Below, piece by piece: positions 1 to 8,944 of a DNA stretch of 64,000 bases. The position numbers and the translations under genes are program-made. The notes beneath the pieces were generated by a model, which saw only the letters and a program-made list of their open reading frames with translations, searched no databases and was not told the DNA's origin. Each line of letters opens with the position of its first letter. The first letter of the stretch is position 1. The stretch is from Comamonadaceae bacterium (lineage in GTDB: Bacteria; Pseudomonadota; Gammaproteobacteria; Burkholderiales; Burkholderiaceae_C): contig CANGPN010000004.1 in NCBI GenBank assembly GCA_947456305.1, positions 102,931 through 166,930 on the forward strand. Reading direction: 5' to 3'.

Positions 1-265
1 GCCGCGCTCAGCCACCGACTACACCCACCGCATAGGCCGCACCGGCCGCGCAGGTGCGCACGGGGATGCGGTGAGCTTTGTCACTGCCCACGCTTTGGCG
101 CATTGGAAGCTGATACAAAAACGCGAAAGCCTTTCGCTTGATTTAGATCAGGTGCCAGGCTTTGAACCTGTGGATGAACCGCCTGCGCCGCCGGGCAATG
201 GTGGTGTTAAGGGCAAGCGGCCAAGTAAGAAAGACAAGCTGAGAGCGGCGGCGGGGCTTGGTTAA
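1..265 (+). CDS. DEAD-box RNA helicase, C-terminal end (partial at window edge)
   Basis: The open frame enters from before base 1 (codons in phase with base 2) and ends in TAA at 263-265. The first residues contain DYTHRIGRTGRAG, which is helicase motif VI of the second RecA domain of DEAD-box proteins, so the missing N-terminal part lies upstream. The last 40 or so residues are a proline-rich then lysine-rich tail (GGVKGKRPSKKDKLR), a basic extension of the kind that helps such enzymes hold RNA. The probable role is ATP-dependent RNA unwinding in the cytoplasm. It abuts the convergent gene that follows with no gap. Which helicase subgroup it belongs to cannot be decided from this fragment. 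Confidence 0.88.
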   Translation, partial: PRSATDYTHRIGRTGRAGAHGDAVSFVTAHALAHWKLIQKRESLSLDLDQVPGFEPVDEPPAPPGNGGVKGKRPSKKDKLRAAAGLG

Positions 266-1999
266 TCAGTGCGTCCTCGCCCTCTCCTCCTCCCTCAACC
301 TCAACACCCGCCTCTGCACTTTCCCCGTCGTGGTCATCGGCAACTGGTCGATGAACTCAATCTCCTTGGGGTATTCATAAGGCGCGAGCAAGCCGCGCAC
401 ATGTTGCTTCAACTGCGTCACCAATGCATCTGAAGGTGCAAAGCCCGCAGACAACACCACATACGCCTTCACCAAGTTGCCGCGCTCGGCATCGGGTTTG
501 GGCACGACAGCGGCGTTGGCCACGGCCGGGTGTTTCACCAAACAGTTTTCGATTTCGCTGGGCCCTATGCGGTAACCGGCGGCTTTGAACACATCGTCGG
601 CGCGGCCTTGGTACCAAAGGTATCCATCCGCATCGCGAGTGGCCAGGTCACCGGTGCGGCACCAGTCGCCGGTGAATTTGCGTTGGGTCGCCTCTGCTTG
701 GTTCCAATAGCCGATAAAGAATATGGGGTCGGGCTGACCGTGCACGTCTAAGCGGTGTACCGCCACATCACCGGGCACACCGTCGGCACATTCATGACCG
801 TCTTCGTCAATCACCGCCACGCGGTGTCCGGGGTAAGCACGGCCCATGCTGCCGGGTTTGGCAGGCCAGCCAACACCGTCGCTGGTGTCGCCGTTCATGG
901 CGCAGTTGCCAACGATGTAATTGATCTCGGTTTGCCCGAACATTTCATTCACGGTCACGCCAAGTTCATCACGGCAATACGCAAACACCGCGTCACCCAC
1001 GGCTTCACCGGCGCTCATGATGGCTTGCAAGTCCAATTGAAAACGCGGTTGCGGCGACGGGTAGGCTTTCATCATGGCTTTCAACGCCGTGGGAAATAAA
1101 AATGTGTGCGTCACGCGGTGCTGTTGCATCAATTCAAACGCCAGATCGGCGGAGAAACGACCCGGCCAAGCAACGATGGGGCGACCGAAATACAGCGTTG
1201 GCAACAAAGCGTCCATCAAGCCGCCAGTCCAGGTCCAGTCGGCGGGCGACCAAAAGACAGCGTGGCTGCCCAATGGCAATTCCTCATGGCTTGTCACGCC
1301 AACGCCATTGGTTGAAAAACCAAACCAATTCTGGCTACACACAAAACCGCTCAGGTTGCCCATCAGCGCTTGGTGCGGAATCAATGCGCCTTTGGGCGGG
1401 CCGGTGGTGCCGCTGGTGTAAATCAATACCGCAGCGTCAGTGGCCAAGGTGTTGAACAGCGGCGACTGCGGTGTGAACGCAACGGCTTGAGCGTCGAAAA
1501 AAATATCACCATCATCTGCATTGATGCAACAACGCAATGCAGGGCATTGCACTTTCAAACCGGCCACCACAGTAGAGGACACCGCATCCACCACGGCAAC
1601 CACCGCACCCGAATCCTGCAAGCGATACAGCAAAGCTTCCGGCCCGAACAACTGCGACAAGGGCATGGCAACCGCGCCCATTTGCAAAATGGCCATGTAA
1701 GCCACAGCTGTTTCAAAACGCTGCGGCAACACCACAGCCACGCGGTCGCCGGGTTTCACACCTTGTTCAAACAACACTTGACTGAATGCATCCGCCGCTT
1801 GTTGTAATTGCACATAAGTGTGTCGCATGTGCAAGTGCGAATCTGCATGGTGACTGACGATAGCGGTTTGCAACGCATGCAGCGGCGACGCAGCCCAGCG
1901 GCGCGAACATACTTCAGCAATATTGAAATGCTTAGGCACTGACCAGCGAAAGCTGTTGTGCATCTGTGCGTGGTTGTCTGTGATGTGACCGTCGGTCAT
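266..1999 (-). CDS. AMP-dependent acyl-CoA synthetase
   Basis: A 577-residue member of the adenylate-forming family. It would activate a carboxylic acid with ATP to an acyl-AMP and then transfer the acyl group to CoA. The P-loop YTSGTTGPPKG lies near residues 194-204, the hinge RTGDL is in the last quarter, and TTGK near residue 559 carries the usual C-terminal catalytic lysine. The overall pattern (WTWTGGLMDALLP, GRAYPG) resembles acetyl-CoA-synthetase-like and medium-chain (ACSM-type) ligases more than long-chain FadD. The chain substrate cannot be told from sequence. The ATG at 1999 overlaps the region used by the divergent hydrolase gene, so the two probably share a short promoter region. 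Confidence 0.9.
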   Translation of the reverse strand: MTDGHITDNHAQMHNSFRWSVPKHFNIAEVCSRRWAASPLHALQTAIVSHHADSHLHMRHTYVQLQQAADAFSQVLFEQGVKPGDRVAVVLPQRFETAVAYMAILQMGAVAMPLSQLFGPEALLYRLQDSGAVVAVVDAVSSTVVAGLKVQCPALRCCINADDGDIFFDAQAVAFTPQSPLFNTLATDAAVLIYTSGTTGPPKGALIPHQALMGNLSGFVCSQNWFGFSTNGVGVTSHEELPLGSHAVFWSPADWTWTGGLMDALLPTLYFGRPIVAWPGRFSADLAFELMQQHRVTHTFLFPTALKAMMKAYPSPQPRFQLDLQAIMSAGEAVGDAVFAYCRDELGVTVNEMFGQTEINYIVGNCAMNGDTSDGVGWPAKPGSMGRAYPGHRVAVIDEDGHECADGVPGDVAVHRLDVHGQPDPIFFIGYWNQAEATQRKFTGDWCRTGDLATRDADGYLWYQGRADDVFKAAGYRIGPSEIENCLVKHPAVANAAVVPKPDAERGNLVKAYVVLSAGFAPSDALVTQLKQHVRGLLAPYEYPKEIEFIDQLPMTTTGKVQRRVLRLREEERARTH

Positions 2000-2024
2000 G
2001 CGCTACATCCTTATGATTGGGCGA

Positions 2025-2933
2025 ATGTACCAAGTTCAAAAAGCCTCGCGCACCGGCTTCATCAGATTGCGCCAACTCAACTACCACGTACGCGAATGGG
2101 GCACGCCGCGTCCCGGTCAGTTGCCGCTGTTCATGGTGCACGGCTGGATGGATGTCAGCGCATCATTCCAATTTGTGGTGGATGCCATGCAGCAGGACCG
2201 CCACATCATTTCACCTGACTGGCGTGGTTTCGGCCTCACCGATGCCGGCGCAGTCGAGAGTTTCTGGTACCCGGATTACCTGGCCGACCTGGACGCGCTC
2301 ATTGACCATTTCCAGCCTGAGGGGCAAATTGATTTGCTCGGCCACAGCATGGGCGGCACGGTGGTGTCTATGTATGCAGGTGCGCGGCCAGAACGCATAC
2401 GCCGCTTGATCAACCTGGAAGGTTTCGGGCTGGCCGCCACCAAGCCTTCACAAGCGCCCGGTCGGTATGCCAAATGGTTGAACGAAGTCAAAGCAGCCCG
2501 TGAAGGCGAGATGAATTTACGCAGCTACCCGGACAGCGAAGCCGTGGCCCAGCGATTGATCAAAACCAACCCGCGCCTGAGTTTGGACAAAGCGCAGTGG
2601 CTGGCGCAACACTGGGCTCAGAAAAACAGCAACGGCGAATGGGAAATCTTGGGCCACCCGGCGCACAAAGTGATCAACCCGTATTTGTTTCGTGTGGAGG
2701 AAATGCTGTCGATGTATGACAGTATCAGCGCGCCGGTGTTGAATGTGGAAGCCAGTCAAAACGACTTGGAAAAATGGTGGCAAGGCAAGTACAAGCTGGA
2801 AGAATTCCATGAACGCATTAAGCACATCAAAGACATTCACAGCGTCACCATACACGATGCCGGTCACATGATGCACCACGACCAGCCGCAAGTACTGGCG
2901 CAACACATCGAGGCGTTTTTGCAGCAGCCATGA
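2025..2933 (+). CDS. alpha/beta hydrolase
   Basis: A 302-residue alpha/beta-fold hydrolase. HGW near residue 40 is the oxyanion-hole motif, GHSMGG near residue 108 is the nucleophile elbow with the catalytic serine, and the histidine in HDAGH near residue 281 completes the triad. No signal peptide is visible, so it is probably cytoplasmic. I chose the ATG at 2025. An in-frame ATG at 1998 would overlap the start codon of the divergent acyl-CoA synthetase and add nine residues that look unlike the family. The stop overlaps the ATG of the following flavoprotein (ATGA), so the two are translationally coupled. The natural ester or thioester substrate is unknown. Confidence 0.85.
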   Translation: MYQVQKASRTGFIRLRQLNYHVREWGTPRPGQLPLFMVHGWMDVSASFQFVVDAMQQDRHIISPDWRGFGLTDAGAVESFWYPDYLADLDALIDHFQPEGQIDLLGHSMGGTVVSMYAGARPERIRRLINLEGFGLAATKPSQAPGRYAKWLNEVKAAREGEMNLRSYPDSEAVAQRLIKTNPRLSLDKAQWLAQHWAQKNSNGEWEILGHPAHKVINPYLFRVEEMLSMYDSISAPVLNVEASQNDLEKWWQGKYKLEEFHERIKHIKDIHSVTIHDAGHMMHHDQPQVLAQHIEAFLQQP

Positions 2934-4171
2934 CCCAGGTTGATGTGCTGATCATCGGCGCGGGCGCGGCAGGTTTGTTTTGTGCAGGCGTGGCTGCACA
3001 GCAAGGCTTGAACGTTTTGCTGCTCGATCATTACCCCAAAGTGGCGGAAAAAATCCGCATCTCCGGCGGCGGGCGCAGCAACTTCACCAACAAAGATATT
3101 GACCCGCGCGCGCCGCACACGCATTTCTTAGGCGAGAACCCCATGTTCGCGCGCAGCGCACTCAGCCGCTACACCGCACAAGATTTCATTGCTTTGGTGC
3201 AAAAACACGGCATCCCATTTCACGAAAAACACAAAGGCCAGTTGTTTTGCGACCGCAGCGCTCAAGACCTGATCGACATGCTGTTGCGCGAAAGCGAGGC
3301 TGGTGCCATGGGCGGCAAAGTCACCCGCTGGCAGCCGTGCAGCCTTAAAGGCTTGACCTATAGCGAGTCACCCCAACCACACTATCTGGCCGACACCGAC
3401 CAAGGTCAGGTGCAAGCGCGGGCCGTGGTGGTCGCCAGCGGCGGTTTGTCTATCCCGAAGATTGGCGCGACAGACATAGGCTATCGCTTGGCCAAACAAT
3501 TCGGCCTGCGGATGGTCGAGCCGCGCCCCGCTCTTGTGCCCCTCACCTTCACCGCCGCCGACTGGCAGCCTTACGCGACGCTGGCAGGGCTGTCGCTGCC
3601 GGTGGCCATGCAAACCGGTCAAGGCAAAAAACCGGTGTCGTTCAACGAAGACCTGTTGTTCACGCACCGGGGCTTGTCGGGCCCGGCAGTATTGCAAATT
3701 TCCAGTTATTGGCAGGCAGGCACGTCCATCCGCCTCAACCTGTTGCCAGACACCGATCTGGCCGAAGCGCTGCTTCAAGCCAAACAATCCAGCAAAAAAA
3801 CGCTGGCCAACACCTTGGCAGCCTGGCTGCCGTCGCGTTTGGCCGACACATGGACGGCGGGTCACAGCGACTGGCAACGCAGCCTGGCGGACACACCGGA
3901 CAAAGCCTTGCAACGGCTGGCAGCGGCCTTGCAAGCCTGGGCCTTGACCCCTTCCGGCACAGAAGGCTATGCCAAGGCCGAGGTCACCGCAGGTGGCGTC
4001 GACACGCGCGACCTGTCCCAACAAACCATGGAATCCACCCAAAAAGGCCTGTATTTCATAGGAGAAGTGGTGGATATCACCGGCTGGCTGGGCGGCTACA
4101 ACTTCCAATGGGCCTGGGCCAGTGCCCATGCGTGTGCGAAAGCCTTGGGAGCTCAATTGAACCCGCTATAA
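2930..4171 (+). CDS. BaiN/YhiN-family NAD(P)/FAD-dependent oxidoreductase
   Basis: A 413-residue flavoprotein. The dinucleotide-binding motif GAGAAGLFCAG is at residues 10-20, followed by the family signature SGGGRSNFTN near residues 45-54. A second conserved block near the C-terminus (YFIGEVVDITGWLGGYN) closes the FAD site. These features place it in the HI0933/YhiN/BaiN group. Members are soluble FAD enzymes whose reaction in most bacteria is not established. The start overlaps the previous stop by four bases, which suggests one transcript with the hydrolase. Family assignment is secure; the substrate is not. Confidence 0.9.
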   Translation: MTQVDVLIIGAGAAGLFCAGVAAQQGLNVLLLDHYPKVAEKIRISGGGRSNFTNKDIDPRAPHTHFLGENPMFARSALSRYTAQDFIALVQKHGIPFHEKHKGQLFCDRSAQDLIDMLLRESEAGAMGGKVTRWQPCSLKGLTYSESPQPHYLADTDQGQVQARAVVVASGGLSIPKIGATDIGYRLAKQFGLRMVEPRPALVPLTFTAADWQPYATLAGLSLPVAMQTGQGKKPVSFNEDLLFTHRGLSGPAVLQISSYWQAGTSIRLNLLPDTDLAEALLQAKQSSKKTLANTLAAWLPSRLADTWTAGHSDWQRSLADTPDKALQRLAAALQAWALTPSGTEGYAKAEVTAGGVDTRDLSQQTMESTQKGLYFIGEVVDITGWLGGYNFQWAWASAHACAKALGAQLNPL

Positions 4172-4290
4172 TTTGCCGTTTGGCGGCTTGGCCCGATGTT
4201 GAGCCCCCAACACCCCGTAACACCGCTACCCGGCTTTGAGGTCCGATCTTCTTCAAACACCTGGTGAGCACATTTTGAAAATTGTTGTCA

Positions 4291-4503
4291 ATGACCACCA
4301 TCCGTGTAAAAGAAAACGAACCCTTTGACGTGGCACTGCGCCGCTTCAAGCGCACCATCGAAAAACTGGGCTTGCTGACCGACTTGCGCGCCCGTGAGTT
4401 TTACGAAAAACCAACCGCCGAGCGCAAGCGTAAAAAAGCAGCTGCTGTCAAACGCCACTACAAGCGCGTTCGCAGCATGCAGTTGCCCAAAAAACTGTAC
4501 TGA
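4291..4503 (+). CDS. rpsU: 30S ribosomal protein S21
   Basis: A 70-residue, very basic protein matching bS21 over its whole length ([12 protein letters not shown] at the start, [15 protein letters not shown] in the middle, LPKKLY at the end). bS21 sits on the 30S platform near the anti-Shine-Dalgarno end of 16S rRNA and helps initiation. The ATG at 4291 is the family start; an in-frame TTG nine bases upstream is not used in homologues. An intrinsic terminator follows at 4526-4565, so rpsU can be expressed separately from the YqeY-like gene downstream. Confidence 0.98.
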
Positions 4504-4525
4504 TATTCGCAGGCCTTGGCCTGAT

Positions 4526-4565
4526 CAGGCTCGCCCGGCCCAGTCCGCGCGGGCCTGTCTTTTTT
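4526..4565 (+). terminator. intrinsic terminator after rpsU
   Basis: A 12-base left arm (4526-4537) pairs with 4546-4557 around an 8-base loop, with one mismatch and one G-U pair. It is followed immediately by TCTTTTTT. This is a textbook Rho-independent terminator on the plus strand, lying between the rpsU stop and the start of the next gene. Some readthrough into the downstream gene remains possible because the gap is only 75 bases. Confidence 0.85.
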
Positions 4566-4578
4566 CTGGAGACACCCC

Positions 4579-5025
4579 ATGAGCCTCAAAGCCCAAATCA
4601 CCGAAGACATGAAAACCGCCATGCGCGCCAAAGACAGCGTGCGCCTAGGCACCATTCGTTTGTTGCAAGCGGCGATGAAGCAAAAAGAAGTGGATGAACG
4701 GGTAGAGCTTGACGACGTGATGGTGATCGCCATCGTCGACAAACTGATTAAGCAACGCAAAGACTCGGTTGCTGCTTACCTGAGCGCGCAACGCCAAGAC
4801 CTGGCCGATGTGGAAAGCGCTGAAATCGCCGTGCTGCAGGTTTATTTGCCGCAGCGCCTGTCGCTGGAAGAAGTGCAAACAGAAGTGGCGGCCATCGTCG
4901 CTGAATTGGGTGCCAGCGGCCCCGGCGACATGGGCAAGGTCATGGGTGCAGTGAAAACACGATTGGCCGGTAAAGCCGATATGGGACAAGTGAGTGCTGC
5001 GGTCAAGGCATCTTTGGCTGGCTGA
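4579..5025 (+). CDS. GatB/YqeY domain protein
   Basis: A 148-residue protein matching the YqeY family throughout: MSLKAQITEDMKTAMRAKD at the start, YLPQRLS in the middle and GDMGKVMGAVKTRLAGKAD near the end. The family resembles the tail domain of the amidotransferase subunit GatB, which contacts tRNA. Free-standing YqeY is thought to bind tRNA, but its function is not settled. A GGAG ribosome binding site precedes the ATG. Placement behind rpsU is common in proteobacteria and points to a link with translation. Confidence 0.92.
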   Translation: MSLKAQITEDMKTAMRAKDSVRLGTIRLLQAAMKQKEVDERVELDDVMVIAIVDKLIKQRKDSVAAYLSAQRQDLADVESAEIAVLQVYLPQRLSLEEVQTEVAAIVAELGASGPGDMGKVMGAVKTRLAGKADMGQVSAAVKASLAG

Positions 5026-5154
5026 AACAGTTGATGCCTTCCTTTTGGCACAAACCGGGTGGCACAAAGCTTTGTTGCCCTGTTCGTGCCTAAAATCCGC
5101 AAGAAGACGCCTTGATGCATGCTTGGGTCAAGCGCGTTGCCCGCCAACTTTCCA

Positions 5155-6255
5155 ATGACATACGCCGTGGCCGATTCCCCTGTTTACCTGCGCATAGATC
5201 ACATCAGCAAACACTTTGGCGGGACAGTCGCCGTCAATGACGTCAGTCTTGACATTGAACGCGGCGAAATCTTTGCACTGCTCGGCTCTTCCGGTTGCGG
5301 CAAATCCACGTTGTTGCGAGTGCTCTCAGGCTTTGAAACCCCGAGCAGCGGCCGGGTATGGCTGGACGGCAAAGATGTCACCGACCTGCCGCCTTATGAG
5401 CGTCCCATGAACATGATGTTTCAGTCGTATGCGCTGTTCCCGCATTTGAATGTGTGGGAGAACGTGGCTTTCGGTTTGAAACGCGACGGCGTGGCCAAGG
5501 CGGAAATCGCGCAGCGCGTGGAAGACATATTGCAACTGGTTCAATTGCAAAAATTCGCCAAACGCAGTCCGCACCAACTCTCCGGCGGGCAGCAGCAGCG
5601 CGTGGCGCTGGCACGCAGTCTGGTGAAACGCCCGCAATTGCTGATGCTGGACGAGCCCTTGGGTGCGTTGGACAAAAAGTTGCGCGAAGAAACCCAGGTC
5701 GAATTGGTGAAGATCATCAAACAAGTCGGTGTGACTTGCGTCATGGTGACGCACGACCAAGACGAGGCCATGACCATGGCCGACCGAATCGCTGTCATGA
5801 GTGAAGGTAAATTTTTACAAGTCGGCGCACCCAGCGAGGTCTATGAATACCCGAACTGCCGTTTTGTGGCGGACTTTGTCGGCAATGTGAATTTGCTGGA
5901 CGGCGAAATTTCCAAAGACGAAAACGACCATGCTGTCATCAGCAGCGATGTCTGCATTTTTCATGTGGGACACGGCATTTCCGGTCACTTGGGCATGCCG
6001 GTGACGGTGGCTTTGCGGCCGGAAAAAATCCAATTGAGCCTGCAAGACCCGGGCAGTGCCAATAATGCCGTAGCGTGTACGGTGCAAAGCATGTCGTACT
6101 TCGGCAGTTACACCAGTTACCACCTGAAAATGACAAATGGTCAATTACTCCAGGCTTGGGTGACCAACACCGATCGCCACCACGAAACCATTGAAACCGG
6201 CCAACACCTGTGGGCGCACTGGCCGGACAACGCCATGGTGGTGCTGGTGCACTAA
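5155..6255 (+). CDS. ABC transporter ATP-binding protein, spermidine/putrescine (PotA/PotG) type
   Basis: A 366-residue ABC ATPase. The Walker A motif GSSGCGKST is near residues 44-52, the Q-loop is in MMFQSYALFPH, the signature LSGGQQQRVALARSL and Walker B LLMLDEP follow, and the H-loop is in VTHDQDEA. The last 100 or so residues form the TOBE-type regulatory domain (VTVALRPEKIQLS). Sequence is closest to the PotA/PotG subunits that energise polyamine import. It would act at the inner face of the membrane with two permeases and a periplasmic binding protein. None of these partners lies beside it, so it is an orphan ATPase here. An upstream in-frame ATG at 5119 is possible, but homologues begin near 5155. 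Confidence 0.88.
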   Translation: MTYAVADSPVYLRIDHISKHFGGTVAVNDVSLDIERGEIFALLGSSGCGKSTLLRVLSGFETPSSGRVWLDGKDVTDLPPYERPMNMMFQSYALFPHLNVWENVAFGLKRDGVAKAEIAQRVEDILQLVQLQKFAKRSPHQLSGGQQQRVALARSLVKRPQLLMLDEPLGALDKKLREETQVELVKIIKQVGVTCVMVTHDQDEAMTMADRIAVMSEGKFLQVGAPSEVYEYPNCRFVADFVGNVNLLDGEISKDENDHAVISSDVCIFHVGHGISGHLGMPVTVALRPEKIQLSLQDPGSANNAVACTVQSMSYFGSYTSYHLKMTNGQLLQAWVTNTDRHHETIETGQHLWAHWPDNAMVVLVH

Positions 6256-6263
6256 AGCGCCAT

Positions 6264-7652
6264 TTATGCGCCTGCCACTTTCATGCGGTTGATCAACACC
6301 GAGCCTATGGTTTTGGCTCCGTAGTTGTAAGCATCAGCGCCAACCGCTTGTATCCCCATCAGCATGTCTTTCATATTGCCAGCGATGGTGATTTCTTGCA
6401 CCGGGTAGGCAATCTCGCCCTTCTCCACCCAAAAGCCGCTGGCGCCGCGCGAATAGTCGCCGGTCACGTAGTTGATGCCCTGCCCCATCAATTCAATGAC
6501 AAACAAACCGGTGCCGAGTTTTTTCAGCATGGCTTTTAAATCGTCGTGCGCTTGAGTTTGGGTGGATGACATCACCAGATTGTGCGAACCGCCTGCGTTG
6601 CCGGTGGTGGTCATGCCGAGTTTGCGCGCTGAATAACTGCTCAAGAAATAGCCTTGCACCTTGCCGTCCTTGATCAACTGACGGGCACTGGTTTTCACGC
6701 CCTCTTCGTCAAACGGTGAACTGCCTTTGCCGCGCATCACAAACGGGTCTTCCAGCACGTTGATGTGCGCGGGCAGCACTTGCTTGCCCAGCGAGTCCAT
6801 CAAAAAACTGCTTTTGCGGTAGAGCGCGCCGCCGCTTAAGGCATGCACCAAACCGCCGAGCAAACCCGTGGCCAAAGTAGATTCAAACAATACCGGGCAA
6901 CTGACGGTGCGGATTTTGCGGCTGTGCAAACGGCTTAAGGCGCGTTCGGCGGCGTAGCGACCGACCACTTCTGGCGCGGCGAGTTCATCCGGATGGCGCA
7001 TAGAGCTGTACCAGGCATCGCGCTGCATGTCGTCGCCTGTACCTGCAATAGGGGCCACCGACAAGCTGTGGCGCGAACTGGCGTAGCCGCCGCGAAAACC
7101 GTGGGTATGTGCGCTGAAGAAATGGCTTTGCTGCGCTGACACCGCCGCGCCTTCGCTGTTGGTGATGCGTGCATCGGTTTGCAAAGCAGCGGCTTCGCAG
7201 CGCAAAGCAAGCTCAGCGGCTTGTTCACTGTTGATCGTCCAAGGATGAAACAAATCCAAATCACGCTGCTCATGGGCAATCATGTCGGGGTCAGGCAAAC
7301 CGGCCATCGGGTCTTCGGCAGTGAATCGGGCAATATCGTATGCAGCCTGGGCGGTGCGTTCAATCGCGGCTTGTGAAAAATCTGAGGTGCTGGCACTGCC
7401 TCTGCGATTGCCGATGTAAATCGACACCCCCAGCGATTTGTCACGGTTGCGTTCAACGTTCTCCAACTCACCTTTGCGCACGGAAACGCTCAATCCGCAG
7501 CCTTCCGAGGCTTCGGCGGCGGCGTTGGTGGCACCGAGTTTTTTGGCATGTGCCAGTGCGCTATCTACCAGCGCTTCAAATTGAGCGCGGCTGTGGCTGA
7601 AACCCGGCAGGGCTTTGTCAGAGGAAGAGGGGGGGGTGGAATGTGGTTTCAT
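6264..7652 (-). CDS. pmbA: metalloprotease-related protein PmbA/TldE
   Basis: A 462-residue member of the TldD/PmbA family, with the N-terminal block GATNAAAEASEGCGLSVSVR and ELENVERNRDKSLG, and the C-terminal block SRGASGFWVEKGEI. With TldD it forms a heterodimeric protease that trims unfolded peptides and matures some peptide antibiotics. PmbA/TldE is the subunit without the metal-binding HExxxH motif, and none is seen here. I prefer the ATG at 7652. A GTG at 7685 would add eleven residues and nearly touch the divergent darP start. tldD is not in the window. It is convergent with the ABC ATPase, separated by eight bases. Confidence 0.93.
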   Translation of the reverse strand: MKPHSTPPSSSDKALPGFSHSRAQFEALVDSALAHAKKLGATNAAAEASEGCGLSVSVRKGELENVERNRDKSLGVSIYIGNRRGSASTSDFSQAAIERTAQAAYDIARFTAEDPMAGLPDPDMIAHEQRDLDLFHPWTINSEQAAELALRCEAAALQTDARITNSEGAAVSAQQSHFFSAHTHGFRGGYASSRHSLSVAPIAGTGDDMQRDAWYSSMRHPDELAAPEVVGRYAAERALSRLHSRKIRTVSCPVLFESTLATGLLGGLVHALSGGALYRKSSFLMDSLGKQVLPAHINVLEDPFVMRGKGSSPFDEEGVKTSARQLIKDGKVQGYFLSSYSARKLGMTTTGNAGGSHNLVMSSTQTQAHDDLKAMLKKLGTGLFVIELMGQGINYVTGDYSRGASGFWVEKGEIAYPVQEITIAGNMKDMLMGIQAVGADAYNYGAKTIGSVLINRMKVAGA

Positions 7653-7693
7653 ATCGACAGCTATGATACTTGCCACACCATTCACCCTTCACC

Positions 7694-8335
7694 ATGTCAC
7701 GCAAACCCACCAAAGGTTATTACGTCAAAGGCCATTTTGTGGCCGAAGGCAGCGAGCTCGATCTCGAACTCAAGCGCGAACTCAAAGGCAGCGACAGCGC
7801 CAGCCGGACCGACCTGAAACGTGAAAGCAACGAACTTCAAAAGCTCGGCGAAGACCTGCTGCAATTGCGCCAGGACGCGATGCAGCAACTGGTAACGCTC
7901 GGGCATGTGCCTGAATTGTTGTTTGAAGCCATACGTGACGCAAAAAAAATCACCAATTTCGAAGGCCTGCGCCGCCAAATGCAATATGTGGGCAAATTGA
8001 TGCGCAAGCTGGACGAACCGCAGGTGCAAGCCATACGCGACGCGCTGGATGTGCAGCACAACGGCAGCGCCGAAGAAACCTTGGCATTGCACATGGCTGA
8101 ACACTGGCGTGAGCGCTTGCTGAAAGATGACCAGGCCCTCGCCGATTGGCTGGTTGCGCATCCGGATACCGACAGCCAGCAATTGCGCGCCTTGGTGCGT
8201 CAAGCACGCAAAGACGGTTTACCCGACAAATCCGCAGTATCGCAAGGCGCTTTTCCCCGACAGGGCCGTGCTTACAGGGATATTTTCAAACTCGTGCGCG
8301 ATCATTTGTCCGCACAAAAGGCAGAAGCACCGTGA
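7694..8335 (+). CDS. darP: ribosome-associated protein DarP/YjgA (DUF615)
   Basis: A 213-residue, strongly charged helical protein matching the YjgA/DUF615 family: SRKPTKGYYVKGHFV near the start, KKITNFEGLRRQMQYVGKLMR in the middle and LRALVRQARKDG near the end. Work on the E. coli protein places it on late 50S precursors, where it aids maturation of the peptidyl-transferase centre. The ATG at 7694 matches the family start. It is divergent from pmbA and its stop overlaps the GTG of mog, so darP and mog form one operon. Confidence 0.92.
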   Translation: MSRKPTKGYYVKGHFVAEGSELDLELKRELKGSDSASRTDLKRESNELQKLGEDLLQLRQDAMQQLVTLGHVPELLFEAIRDAKKITNFEGLRRQMQYVGKLMRKLDEPQVQAIRDALDVQHNGSAEETLALHMAEHWRERLLKDDQALADWLVAHPDTDSQQLRALVRQARKDGLPDKSAVSQGAFPRQGRAYRDIFKLVRDHLSAQKAEAP

Positions 8336-8940
8336 ATGCAGACCCTTCTTTAGACACCGTTCGTATTGGCATCGTGTCCATCAGCGACCGCGCCTCCAGT
8401 GGCACCTACGAAGACAAAGGCTTGCCCGCGCTGCGCGAATGGCTGCAACAGGCCTTGCATAACCCGCTGGTGTTTGAAGCCCGTTTGATTCCGGATGAGC
8501 AAGGCCTGATCAGCCAGACGCTGATAGACCTGGTCGATGCCGGTTGTTCGCTGGTGCTGACCACAGGCGGCACGGGCCCGGCCATTCGCGATGTCACACC
8601 TGAAGCCACATTGGCCGTGGCTGACAAAGAGATGCCAGGCTTCGGCGAGCAAATGCGCCAAATCAGCTTGCGCTTTGTACCGACAGCCATTTTGTCCAGG
8701 CAAGTGGCGGTGATTCGAGGCAACAGCTTGATCATCAATTTGCCGGGTCAACCCAAGTCCATCACCGAAACTTTAGGCGGTCTGAAGGATGCGCAAGGTG
8801 ACAGTCTGGTCGACGGCATATTCGCCGCGGTGCCTTATTGCATTGATTTGATAGGCGGGCCATATATGCAAACGCGGGACGCGTTTTGCAAGGCTTTTCG
8901 ACCCAAAACCGCTGTGCGCCCCTATACCGCGCCGCTGTAA
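8332..8940 (+). CDS. mog: molybdopterin adenylyltransferase
   Basis: A 202-residue MogA-type protein. VRIGIVSISDRASSGTYEDKG at the N-terminus and TTGGTGPAIRDVTPEAT near residues 80-97 are the molybdopterin and Mg-ATP binding signatures, and NLPGQPKSI follows. It adenylates molybdopterin before metal insertion during molybdenum cofactor synthesis. The start is the GTG at 8332, which overlaps the darP stop by four bases (GTGA). An apparent longer open frame upstream runs through darP in another phase and is not real. No other moa or moe genes are nearby. Confidence 0.93.
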   Translation: MNADPSLDTVRIGIVSISDRASSGTYEDKGLPALREWLQQALHNPLVFEARLIPDEQGLISQTLIDLVDAGCSLVLTTGGTGPAIRDVTPEATLAVADKEMPGFGEQMRQISLRFVPTAILSRQVAVIRGNSLIINLPGQPKSITETLGGLKDAQGDSLVDGIFAAVPYCIDLIGGPYMQTRDAFCKAFRPKTAVRPYTAPL

Positions 8941-8944
8941 ATTT

